NCBI GenBank assembly: GCA_947165435.1
Contig: CAMVAI010000002.1
Location: forward strand, 27,392-91,391
Direction: 5' to 3'
Origin: an uncultured Prevotella sp.
GTDB lineage: Bacteria > Bacteroidota > Bacteroidia > Bacteroidales > Bacteroidaceae
DNA: 64,000 nucleotides
A program made the position numbers and the translations under genes. The notes under the pieces were generated by a model that saw only the letters and a program-made list of their open reading frames with translations, had not been told where the DNA came from and made no database searches. Positions 56,100 through 64,000 of this stretch are shown piece by piece. Each line of letters starts with the position of its first letter. The first letter of the stretch is position 1.

Positions 56100-56875
56100 T
56101 CGGTGGCGCCGGTTGCGGCGGTTGCGGCGGTGGCGGCTGGCTCGGGCTCGGGTTCCTGGCCGGCGGCGGTGCCGGCGATGTAATACTGTCGGGCGCGCTG
56201 CTCTATCTGGCGCAGGCTGGCGGCCAGACTGCGGGTGACGTCGGTGGGCGAGAGCGTGTTCAGCGCATCAACGACGCCGAAGAGGCCGGCCACGGCGCGG
56301 TCGGTCTGCTCGCGGGCGGCCGCCAGCTCGCCGCGAATGCGCATCTTGTCGTTCTCGACGCGCACGGCCGTCAGGCGCTTCACCTCGCGGGCGGCCTCCA
56401 GGGCCTTCTGCATCCACGACCACACGGCCATCTCGGTGAGCACCGTCTGGCGCAGCGTCCACACCTGCATCATGTTCTGTATTTTGTCGGCCTCGGCCTC
56501 GTAGCCGTCGGTCGTCCGGAAGTTGAAGTCGGCGAACGTGCGCAGCAGCTCGCGGGCCGTGCGCCGCATGGGCTCCGTCTCGGGCAGATACTCGTAGGAG
56601 GCCAGCAGGTTGCGCACCGTCGTCATATACTGGTCCTGCAGCCGGTCGGCAGCCTTCAGGTCCTCGCTCGTGAAGTCCTTGCCCGACACGCGCTGGTAGG
56701 CGTCGTCCTCGGCCTGGCGGGCGGTGCGCAGGGCGGCCAGGGCCTGCACATAGAGCGGGCTCTCCACCTCGGCGGCCTGCGCCAGCGTCAGTATGCTCTG
56801 CGTCACGCTGTCGTGGTAGCCGTTCTTCAGGCGCTTCAGGTATGCGCCAGTGCCTAAACTGTATTCGTTTGCCAT
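56081..56875 (-). CDS. DUF6261-like cytoplasmic protein, copy 1
   Basis: MANEYSLGTGAYLKRLKNGYHDSVTQSILTLAQAAEVESPLYVQALAALRTARQAEDDAYQRVSGKDFTSEDLKAADRLQ...; paralog of 16763..17569. Confidence 0.65.
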   Translation of the reverse strand: MANEYSLGTGAYLKRLKNGYHDSVTQSILTLAQAAEVESPLYVQALAALRTARQAEDDAYQRVSGKDFTSEDLKAADRLQDQYMTTVRNLLASYEYLPETEPMRRTARELLRTFADFNFRTTDGYEAEADKIQNMMQVWTLRQTVLTEMAVWSWMQKALEAAREVKRLTAVRVENDKMRIRGELAAAREQTDRAVAGLFGVVDALNTLSPTDVTRSLAASLRQIEQRARQYYIAGTAAGQEPEPEPAATAATAATGATEATAAE

Positions 56876-56884
56876 GTTTTTTAT

Positions 56885-56922
56885 GTAAAAAACCCGGGGA
56901 GCGGCGGGCTGCCGCCCCCGGG
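56885..56922 (-). terminator. Intrinsic terminator downstream of major fimbrillin gene
   Basis: Minus strand CCCGGGG-GCGGC-AGCCC-GCCGC-T-CCCCGGG followed by TTTTTT. Confidence 0.8.
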
Positions 56923-57042
56923 AATTGTGTCAAATGGATAAAGTAGTATTCTTTAAAAAGGCTGTGCCGCCACCGTGCATTCGGTAATTGTTGCCACTAT
57001 GAGAGAAACAGTCGGCGGCAAGCACGGCCAGAGAGAGACGGA

Positions 57043-58755
57043 TTACTGCAGTGCAGGAGTAACCTCGCCACCATCCTCCCAGACGCTCTCCACAGTTACG
57101 CTGAACGTAACGGGCTTGTGGACGCCGGGAATGACGGGATCATTGTGAGTAGCCTTAGTGGTGCCCTCAGAGAAGTAAGGAATGATCTTGCTGAAATCAG
57201 TAGCGGCAGATGCACCCGTAAACCAGTTGGGAGCGAACCATCCGGCAGCCAGGTTAGAGAAGTTCAGGATGAAGGTGTACTTGTAGCCGGGCTTCCAGTC
57301 GAACTTCACGGGAACGGCGATGTATGCCCAAGCGGCATCATCGTCCTTGAAGGCTGACAGATCCTGAGGAGCATCTGCACCGCCAATCAGTTTTTCAATA
57401 TCAGTGGCATCATCACCGCTTTCTACATTGTATCCATCACCAGCAGTGTTCAGCAGCTGGTAATCGCCAGTGCCGTTGGCGGGATACCAGCGGAACCACT
57501 TCATGTCATCCTTATTCGCACCATTTTTGGGCATAAGCTTACGCTGGATGTTGACCTTCAGCATGATGTAGGCACCCTCGGTCTTGTTATCAGCGGCATC
57601 CATATAGTTGCTCTTGATTTCCGAAGCGGCATCGAGGGTCTGCGGCAGCAGCAGCATCGGGCCAATGGTGGTCTTGGAGTTGTCGATGACGTAGTTCTGC
57701 TTCTCGTTAGCCAGCTCGACGGGCGATGCCAGCACGCTGTTGTAAGCATAGTGCAGCTGTGCGTACGTCTTGTTGGTGTAATCAGCCCATGAGCCATTGT
57801 AGTACCGAGCATCGGGTGCGTAGGCGATGTTGTCCCATTCAGTCCATGCGGCATCGTAGGGCAGACCAGACGTAGTGGGGGTGATGGGGAGCTTCAGCGT
57901 ACCAGTGTTCTTGGCGTTCACCACTACGCACTCCTTCACAGACACGCGGATGTCTCCGAAGTTGACTTCCTCCTCAGTGGGAGTCGTCTCGTCGTAGGCA
58001 TACTTACCGTTGAACAAGATCTGCGACAGGGCATGGCGGAAGTGCAGGGGCACACCGTTGACCTTCAGCTTGGCCTGGGTGTCCTCAGTGTAGGCCACAG
58101 ACACGTCCTTCTGGTCGGCCACGATGTTGTTGATGGTCACGGGCACCTTGTTCGGGTCCATGGTGCGCAGCGTTTCGAAGATGTCGGTCTTCAGCCATAC
58201 AGCGTTGGTGGCGGGGTTCGTTGCGCTCATCTTGGCGTCGAGGCCGGCAATGGCGGTGAACTTGGCCGTGTAGGCTGCGGCATCAGCGTTGTTGGCAGCG
58301 TCGGTGGGATTCAGAGGTCCCGTAGGATCCTCGTCGTCCTGCCAGTAGATACGGCCGTATTTCACCAGGTCACCACCAGTTAAACCGTTGTCCACCGGTG
58401 TCACGCTCCATGTGTTGTTGCCGTACTCCACATAGCGGCGCAGGTCGGTACGCTTGACGAGATTGTCACCAGTCTCAGTATTCGTAAGCTCGTTATCGAC
58501 ATGCTTCAGCATATCATAGAAGTAGCCGTCGGCCTTGACATAGAAATAGCCGTAGGGGTCGGCCTTGATAGAGGCATCCGTAGCGAGCACGCCACGGGTG
58601 GTGTTCTGTGCCACGGGGAAGAACTGTACCGCCTGTGACACCGGTGCGTTGGCGACGGGAACAGCCTGGGGTGCCGATGCCAACTCGTCGTCGTTCGAGC
58701 ACGATGCTATCGCAAGGGCTGCAAACGGAAGAGCAAAAAACAATTTTTTGTCCAT
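57043..58755 (-). CDS. Probable major fimbrillin (FimA/Mfa1-like) pilus subunit
   Basis: MDKKLFFALPFAALAIASCSNDDE lipobox; NTTRGVL putative Arg maturation site; LHFRHALSQILFNG; FKPGYKYTF-like W-K-P-G-Y-K-Y-T-F motif; compact with no appended domain and first in the cluster. Confidence 0.7.
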   Translation of the reverse strand: MDKKLFFALPFAALAIASCSNDDELASAPQAVPVANAPVSQAVQFFPVAQNTTRGVLATDASIKADPYGYFYVKADGYFYDMLKHVDNELTNTETGDNLVKRTDLRRYVEYGNNTWSVTPVDNGLTGGDLVKYGRIYWQDDEDPTGPLNPTDAANNADAAAYTAKFTAIAGLDAKMSATNPATNAVWLKTDIFETLRTMDPNKVPVTINNIVADQKDVSVAYTEDTQAKLKVNGVPLHFRHALSQILFNGKYAYDETTPTEEEVNFGDIRVSVKECVVVNAKNTGTLKLPITPTTSGLPYDAAWTEWDNIAYAPDARYYNGSWADYTNKTYAQLHYAYNSVLASPVELANEKQNYVIDNSKTTIGPMLLLPQTLDAASEIKSNYMDAADNKTEGAYIMLKVNIQRKLMPKNGANKDDMKWFRWYPANGTGDYQLLNTAGDGYNVESGDDATDIEKLIGGADAPQDLSAFKDDDAAWAYIAVPVKFDWKPGYKYTFILNFSNLAAGWFAPNWFTGASAATDFSKIIPYFSEGTTKATHNDPVIPGVHKPVTFSVTVESVWEDGGEVTPALQ

Positions 58756-58832
58756 AATGTTTAATAATTAAGTGAATAAAATATGTTAATTAACACAAAA
58801 GTGTTCTGGTGAATATGCGTTGCGGCCGGGCG

Positions 58833-60113
58833 TCAGTTCCAGTGCTGCAGACTGGGTATGACCTCCTCCTCCTCCCACTCGCCGACGGTGGGGTCCATAC
58901 CGCCCGACTCGTTGACGGGCTGCGGCACGGGCAGTCCGCGCAGGTCGATCTCGACGTTGAGCGGCCACCCGAAGCCTACGGGCGACACGTCGTGCATGGC
59001 CACGGTGATGTCGAACGTGTAGTAGATACGTCGTCCGTCGGCCATACCGACATAGATGACGAGCAGGTGCTCGTGGGTGTTCAGCGCATTGGGGCAGTGG
59101 CCGAAGTTGCGGACGTCGCCGAAGAGCACGTCCTCTACGCGGTGCATGTTGAACGGTATGATGCACTCCGTGTCGGAGCAGCGGCCCTGGGTGGGGCTCC
59201 ACGAGCCGGCCATGCCCGATACGGTGGCCACACACTCGGAGATATAGGGAAGGTTCTCGACGGAGTCGATGACGATGGTGAGCAGCGAGGTGGCATCCTG
59301 CATAGGCATCGCGATTTCGCGCGACTGGTTCAGTACGACCTCCTCTTCAGCGCTGGCCGACGTCCACAGCTCTCCAGGCTCGTAGATGATGGGCTGCTCC
59401 TCGGTGCCGCGTGCCACGGGAATGGCGCGGCGACCGGCGAACATCTGCGCCATGGTGCGCAGGGGGGCGCCGTTGGAGTACATCTCGAACGTGGCCCACG
59501 ACGTGCCGCGCTGGAAGACGTCGGCGGCGTCGGAGTTGTAGCCGATGAGCTGCCACAGGCCGGCGCGCAGCCACAGCTCGCCGCCGTCGCGGCCCACATA
59601 GACGCGCTCGGAGGGCACGCCCGTGAAGCCCATGGCCCACGGGGCCAGACGCATGGCTGATGGCTGTGGCGTCTCTACGCGCACGGTGATGCCGCGCGTG
59701 GCGTCGCCGGTGGCCAGTCCGCGCGTGGAGCCGTTCTCGCCCTCGCCGGTACCGTCGCCGTAGATCTCGCCTCGGGCGGCGGCCTCAAGGCGCAGCTGCT
59801 GTGCGCGTCGGGTGATGGCTGCCGTGCGGCTGCGGTTGGCCTCTTCGCGGCCGGCCTCGGTGCTGGATGCGGCATCCCATAGGAAGCGTACGCGCAGCGT
59901 GCCCTCGTCGTGGGTGTGGTCGTAGCAAAGCTCGCGCAGGTCCATCTCGCAGGAAGTAAGAACCGCTGCGGCGATAAACAGCAGCACATTAGAAAACCAT
60001 AACTGAATGACCGCGGGACGGGCCATACGCTGAGCCTTGCAAACAAAGACAGAAATAAACTGCTGAACGATAGACAGAAGGCCAGGCCGAAGGGAACTGA
60101 CAAGATGCATCAT
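58833..60113 (-). CDS. DUF5119-like fimbrial-cluster lipoprotein (alternative start at 60026)
   Basis: ...MARPAVIQLWFSNVLLFIAAAVLTSCEMDLRELCYDHTHDEGTLRVRFLWD...; ATG at 60113 overlaps stop of the DUF3575-like gene; ORF-track start at 60584 lies inside the upstream gene and is unlikely. Confidence 0.7.
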   Translation of the reverse strand: MMHLVSSLRPGLLSIVQQFISVFVCKAQRMARPAVIQLWFSNVLLFIAAAVLTSCEMDLRELCYDHTHDEGTLRVRFLWDAASSTEAGREEANRSRTAAITRRAQQLRLEAAARGEIYGDGTGEGENGSTRGLATGDATRGITVRVETPQPSAMRLAPWAMGFTGVPSERVYVGRDGGELWLRAGLWQLIGYNSDAADVFQRGTSWATFEMYSNGAPLRTMAQMFAGRRAIPVARGTEEQPIIYEPGELWTSASAEEEVVLNQSREIAMPMQDATSLLTIVIDSVENLPYISECVATVSGMAGSWSPTQGRCSDTECIIPFNMHRVEDVLFGDVRNFGHCPNALNTHEHLLVIYVGMADGRRIYYTFDITVAMHDVSPVGFGWPLNVEIDLRGLPVPQPVNESGGMDPTVGEWEEEEVIPSLQHWN

Positions 60114-60796
60114 TGGAGGCCTCCTTTCTGGCGGCGTGTGCCACCGATATTCCATATCAGCGACACGCCGACGCGGGTGGGCCCGAAGTAGGAGCGCTGA
60201 TAGTCGCCCTGCCAGACGAAGTGCTGATAGATGTCGTCGTAGAATTCGTACTTGCGGTACTTGCCCCAGATATAGCCTGCGGCCAGCGAGACGTCGATAG
60301 AGAAATGCGCATCGACGGGGAATGTCCATCCGAGAGCCAGACCGGCTCCGCCGTTGATTTCGGCCTGCTCGCCCTTTGGGTCGAAATAGAAGTCGTAGCG
60401 GTAGATGGCGGCATAGAGGCCGACGTGCAGCCCTCGGCGCATGACGTCGGCACGGTGCTTGACGCGGCGGCCGAAGACCTCGTTGCCGGCGCGCCACTTC
60501 CGGCCCGTGGGCACCCAGTAGCGTATCTCGGCCTCGGCGGCCCCGATGCGTATCTGCTCGTGCCAGGGCCAGTCGTGCATCCATCGGTATGTAGTGGCGG
60601 CGGCAAAGGAGAAGCGTCCGGGCAGCGGGGCCTCAATCTGCAGCGAGGGGGCCATGCAGAAGTCATATATGACGTTGGTGCCGACGTTCAGCATGGGGCG
60701 CACGAGCAGCCGCTCGCCCTTTTCCTGGGCGGCGGCTGCTGTGGTCATGATAATCACGGCTACGCAACAAATGATGTTTTTCAAAACGCTGTTCAT
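60110..60796 (-). CDS. DUF3575-like outer-membrane protein
   Basis: Signal peptide; LNVGTNVIYDFCMAPSLQIEAPLPGRFSFAAATTYRWMHDWPW...GLHVGLYAAIYRYDFYFDPKGEQAEINGGAGLALGW...RVGVSLIWNIG. Confidence 0.75.
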   Translation of the reverse strand: MNSVLKNIICCVAVIIMTTAAAAQEKGERLLVRPMLNVGTNVIYDFCMAPSLQIEAPLPGRFSFAAATTYRWMHDWPWHEQIRIGAAEAEIRYWVPTGRKWRAGNEVFGRRVKHRADVMRRGLHVGLYAAIYRYDFYFDPKGEQAEINGGAGLALGWTFPVDAHFSIDVSLAAGYIWGKYRKYEFYDDIYQHFVWQGDYQRSYFGPTRVGVSLIWNIGGTRRQKGGLQ

Positions 60797-60878
60797 TTAT
60801 TTTAGTAATAATTTGACAATGTATGTGTCCTAAGTTCGATTCAATAGTTTTTTCCGCCTTGTCTGAAGTTCTTTTACA

Positions 60879-60896
60879 CCTATTCGGGATAGGAGT
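60879..60896. repeat. 18-bp inverted repeat flanking recombinase gene, left copy (IRL)
   Basis: cctattcgggataggagt, exact reverse complement of 62490-62507. Confidence 0.9.
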
Positions 60897-60931
60897 GCAT
60901 GTTTTCGTTTCTTTTTCTCGCAGAAAATGTA

Positions 60932-60939
60932 TAAATTTG
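60932..60939 (+). promoter_or_regulatory. Candidate -7 element for recombinase gene
   Basis: TAAATTTG (TAnnTTTG); only a weak TTTC at the -33 position. Confidence 0.4.
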
Positions 60940-61000
60940 TAGCCCTTATATATATGTAATAAGGTGTAGTCATTAATAATAAGCTTATTGTTTAATCAAA

Positions 61001-62332
61001 ATGTATAGTATTATGGAAAAAAGAATCGACACCCCCCAAGTCATCATCGTCTATGTCACGAACCAGTCGCACCAGGCCCTCCAGTCAACTCACGCTCTCC
61101 ACTCTCTCCAGCCATCCCAAGCTCTCCAGTTATCTCAGGCTCTCCAGTCGCTCCACCTTCCCGATGGCGCCTCTCTTGTTCCGCCTGCCATTACTGCCGA
61201 TACCTTTCCGCCTGCCGATACCGCCTCTCTTGTTCCCCCTGCCATTACTGCCGATACCGTTCCGCCTGCCGATACTGCCTCTCTTGTTCCCCCTGCCATT
61301 ACTGCCGATACCGTTCCGCCTGCCGATACTGTTCCCTTGCTCGACAGGCTCCGTCAGGTCATAGTGTCGTCTGCCGCTTCCTGCCGCCCCAAGACCACCG
61401 TCAACCGCACCACCGCCGTCAATGCCTTCGAGCGTTTCCTCCGCGACCGCCCCTCGCCCGCCGCCCCCGTTCCCGCTGATTCATCAGCGGGCTCAGCCCC
61501 CGCCCCCCTCACCGCCGCCATGCTCACCCCCGACCACCTCCGCGCCTTCGAACTCTGGCACCGCGACCAGCAGCTCTCCCTCAACTACTCGGCCTGCAAC
61601 ATGCGCAACCTCCGCTCGCTGCTCACCCACATCCTTGGCCGCGCCCACAGCTCCCGCCTCTTCGAGACCGTCCGCACATCAGGCATAGCCCCGCAACACC
61701 CCGATGTCAGCCGCGACGCCCTCCGCCAGCTCTTCACGCTCCCCCTCGCCGACGGCACCGCCGAGGCCCGCGTCCGCGACATCACCGAGTTCCGCTTCCG
61801 TGCCAACGGCATGCCGCTCATCGATGCTGCCCACCTGCTCAAGTCGCAGCTGCGCGACGGCCACATCACCTTCTACCGCCACAAGACCCACGTCCGCGCC
61901 ACCGTACTCGTCACACCGCGCATGCAGCAACTCATAGACCGTCTCTCGTCCAACGACTCGCCCTACCTCCTGCCCATCCTCAATACTGCCCCCTCATCCA
62001 CCGCAGCCACCGTTCCCGCTGATTCATCAGCGGGCTCTCCCCCCGTCGCCCCCTCGCCGTCCGCCGACCGTCAGTATGCCCGCCAGCTGCAGCTCCACAA
62101 CCGCACCCTGCGACGGCTCGCGGCCCGCATCAGCCCCGACCTCCGCATCACCACCTACACGCCGCGCCATGCCTGGGCCACGCTTGCCTACGACGCCGGC
62201 GAGAACATCAACTACATCTCACGGGCCATGATGCACACCAGCACCGACACCACCCGTGCCTACATCCACGGCGTGTCACAGTGCCACATCGACAACATCA
62301 CGCGCCGCACACAGGCATTCCTCGACCAGTAA
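61001..62332 (+). CDS. Tyrosine recombinase / site-specific integrase
   Basis: C-terminal TYTPRHAWATLAYDAGENINYISRAMMHTSTDTTRAYIHG carries the R-H ... H ... Y catalytic pattern. Confidence 0.8.
   Translation: MYSIMEKRIDTPQVIIVYVTNQSHQALQSTHALHSLQPSQALQLSQALQSLHLPDGASLVPPAITADTFPPADTASLVPPAITADTVPPADTASLVPPAITADTVPPADTVPLLDRLRQVIVSSAASCRPKTTVNRTTAVNAFERFLRDRPSPAAPVPADSSAGSAPAPLTAAMLTPDHLRAFELWHRDQQLSLNYSACNMRNLRSLLTHILGRAHSSRLFETVRTSGIAPQHPDVSRDALRQLFTLPLADGTAEARVRDITEFRFRANGMPLIDAAHLLKSQLRDGHITFYRHKTHVRATVLVTPRMQQLIDRLSSNDSPYLLPILNTAPSSTAATVPADSSAGSPPVAPSPSADRQYARQLQLHNRTLRRLAARISPDLRITTYTPRHAWATLAYDAGENINYISRAMMHTSTDTTRAYIHGVSQCHIDNITRRTQAFLDQ
61169..61330. repeat. 54-bp tandem repeat (x3) in recombinase N-terminal region
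   Basis: ASLVPPAITADTVPPADT repeated three times; gcctctcttgtt anchors at 61169, 61223, 61277. Confidence 0.9.
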
Positions 62333-62466
62333 AGACCATGCTGTTGCCATAAAACGACAGTCATCACTATTTAACAGATATTTAGCTTTTATGCCACATT
62401 TGTTAATTCTTGTTATACAAATGAAAAAATAGCACTGCTGTAGCATCATTATCACAAAATTTTTAT

Positions 62467-62474
62467 TAATTTTG
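62467..62474 (+). promoter_or_regulatory. Candidate outward-facing -7 element inside right end of putative invertible segment
   Basis: TAATTTTG (TAnnTTTG) 15 bp inside IRR; no convincing -33 element. Confidence 0.3.
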
Positions 62475-62489
62475 CATTATCTTATCAAA

Positions 62490-62507
62490 ACTCCTATCCC
62501 GAATAGG
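62490..62507. repeat. 18-bp inverted repeat flanking recombinase gene, right copy (IRR)
   Basis: actcctatcccgaatagg, exact reverse complement of 60879-60896. Confidence 0.9.
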
Positions 62508-62625
62508 AAGTATTTTCAATAATCAGGACAATCATTTTGGCCTATATATTTTATTTTCTCTCAGAAAGAATGGTGTTATTTCGTTTTTTTTCGCTACCTT
62601 TGCAGGCTCAAAAAAGAAAGAAACG

Positions 62626-63900
62626 ATGAAATACCTCTTGACAATCATGGCGGCCATGCTGCTGCTGTCCGGGTGCAAGGAAGACGAAACGGACGTCGTG
62701 CCCCCGGAGATGCCCGACCTGGTGCTGCCCGCCCGTCGGACGGTGCTGGTGTACATGTCGGCCGAGAACAATCTGACGGAGTATGCAGAAACCGACCTGA
62801 AGGAAATCGTGGACGGACGGAAGCTGGTCGGTTCCGACTGCGATGTGCTGGTGTATATGGACAAGGCCAGCTCGACGGAGAAACCCTTCATCGCCCGCAT
62901 CCGCAACCGCGAGGCACAGCCTATAGACACGCTGTACACGTATGAGCAAGACTTTTACTCGTCGGACGCGGCGGAGTTCACCGCCGTGCTACAGCGCATG
63001 GTGGCGGCGAGCCCCGATGCCCAGGACTACGGGCTGGTGTTCTGGGGCCATGCCGACGGATGGATTATGGAGAACGACGGCGTGACGGTACACCGTGCCT
63101 ACGGTGCCGACAACGGCGACAACTCGACAGGCATGCGCGTGAATGCGCCCACGCGGTGGCTGAACATCCCGGACATGGCGAAGGTGCTGGCGAAGCTGGG
63201 CGTGAAGCTGAAGTTTATCTTCTTCGACTGCTGCAACATGCAGGCCGCCGAGGTGGCCTACGAGCTGCGGAACACGGCGCAGTACATCGTGGCATCGCCC
63301 GCCGAGATTACGGGAAACGGTGCGCCGTACCAGACGATGGTGAAGGACTTCTTCGTGCAGGACGACGAGCAGATGCTGCAGCAGATGTGCACCGACTACC
63401 ACGCGCAGACGGACTTCGTGGGCGGCCACCTGCCCATCTGCGCTGTGCGCACGGCCGGGATGGAGGCACTGGCCTCGGCCACGCGTGACGTGATGGGCGA
63501 GATTGCGGCATGGCTGCAGACACCAAGCCCTACGCACGGCATCATATACTATTACAACTACGATGCCGTGAGCCGAGTGAACCATTACCCGGAGTACGGC
63601 AAGGTGATGTATGACATGAACGCGATGATACATGCGGCACTGGCCGGGCAGCCGGAGAGATACCAGGCCTGGAAGCAGGTGTTCGACCAGACGGTGAGCT
63701 ACGCGATGAGCAGCATGCTGTGGCACACGCTGACGGTGGACCTGAGTGCCAACGAGTTCACGATGGAGCACTTCGGCGGCATGAGCATGTTTTTCCCGTT
63801 GAGGAAATACAGCAGTGCAAGCCACAAATACAACGAGGAGAACAAGAAGATGCAGTGGTATAGCGCCGTGGGATGGGCCGAGCACCCTGAGATTCCCTGA
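62626..63900 (+). CDS. C11-family (clostripain-like) cysteine peptidase, lipoprotein
   Basis: Lipobox LLLSGC; VLVYMSAENNL; catalytic-type WGHADGW and FDCCNMQAAEVAYEL motifs. Confidence 0.75.
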   Translation: MKYLLTIMAAMLLLSGCKEDETDVVPPEMPDLVLPARRTVLVYMSAENNLTEYAETDLKEIVDGRKLVGSDCDVLVYMDKASSTEKPFIARIRNREAQPIDTLYTYEQDFYSSDAAEFTAVLQRMVAASPDAQDYGLVFWGHADGWIMENDGVTVHRAYGADNGDNSTGMRVNAPTRWLNIPDMAKVLAKLGVKLKFIFFDCCNMQAAEVAYELRNTAQYIVASPAEITGNGAPYQTMVKDFFVQDDEQMLQQMCTDYHAQTDFVGGHLPICAVRTAGMEALASATRDVMGEIAAWLQTPSPTHGIIYYYNYDAVSRVNHYPEYGKVMYDMNAMIHAALAGQPERYQAWKQVFDQTVSYAMSSMLWHTLTVDLSANEFTMEHFGGMSMFFPLRKYSSASHKYNEENKKMQWYSAVGWAEHPEIP

Positions 63901-63968
63901 AAAGAGGATGTGACCATACAGAGAGGATGTGATCATCCGGAAAAGGAGGGTGTGTCAAAATGAAGTGA

Positions 63969-64000
63969 ACCCCAGAAGTTAGACAGAATACTTCTGGGGT
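63969..64000. repeat. 10-bp inverted repeat at window edge (possible terminator or IS end)
   Basis: accccagaag-ttagacagaata-cttctggggt. Confidence 0.4.

Noticed and set aside
58833-60584. Full ORF-track extent of the DUF5119-like gene
   Set aside because: The first about 150 codons lie out of frame within the DUF3575-like gene and look non-coding. Start placed at 60113 (or 60026).
1-64000. Diversity-generating retroelement
   Set aside because: C-type-lectin-fold targets are present, but no reverse transcriptase ORF, Avd-like gene or template repeat is visible in this window.
1-64000. tRNA or rRNA genes
   Set aside because: No recognisable tRNA cloverleaf or rRNA sequence noticed; the intergenic space is very small.

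Overview
The window looks like a Bacteroidota (probably Bacteroidales) chromosome segment, GC-rich, and is dominated by one giant minus-strand type V (FimA/Mfa-like) pilus locus. Reading leftwards from about 60.8 kb: a DUF3575-like protein, a DUF5119-like lipoprotein, a probable major fimbrillin, an intrinsic terminator, a DUF6261-like protein, then 20 tightly packed tandem lipoproteins (about 55.9 kb to 0.9 kb, interrupted once by a second DUF6261-like gene). The locus ends with a truncated FimB/Mfa2-like lipoprotein at the left edge. Nearly all tandem lipoproteins have an N-terminal fimbrillin module. To it are fused interchangeable C-terminal modules: FGE/SUMF1-like (C-type-lectin fold), DUF1566-like (ending VRPVLAF), ALK-type glycine-rich, Cys-containing LRR (CYxxMFxxC) or beta-helix-like. 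I interpret this as a repertoire of alternative pilus-tip adhesins. Upstream, on the plus strand, lie a tyrosine recombinase gene and a C11 (clostripain-like) lipoprotein peptidase. The recombinase gene is bracketed by a perfect 18-bp inverted repeat (60879-60896 / 62490-62507), so the recombinase cassette may be a self-encoded invertible switch controlling the array. Other notable structures are inverted-repeat-bounded small-membrane-protein cassettes carrying exact TTTG-N19-TAnnTTTG promoters, a 19-nt hairpin with compensatory changes in the signal-peptide codons of several paralogs, and in-frame tandem repeats in signal-peptide regions. Family names come from recognising motifs by eye. No database search was run.
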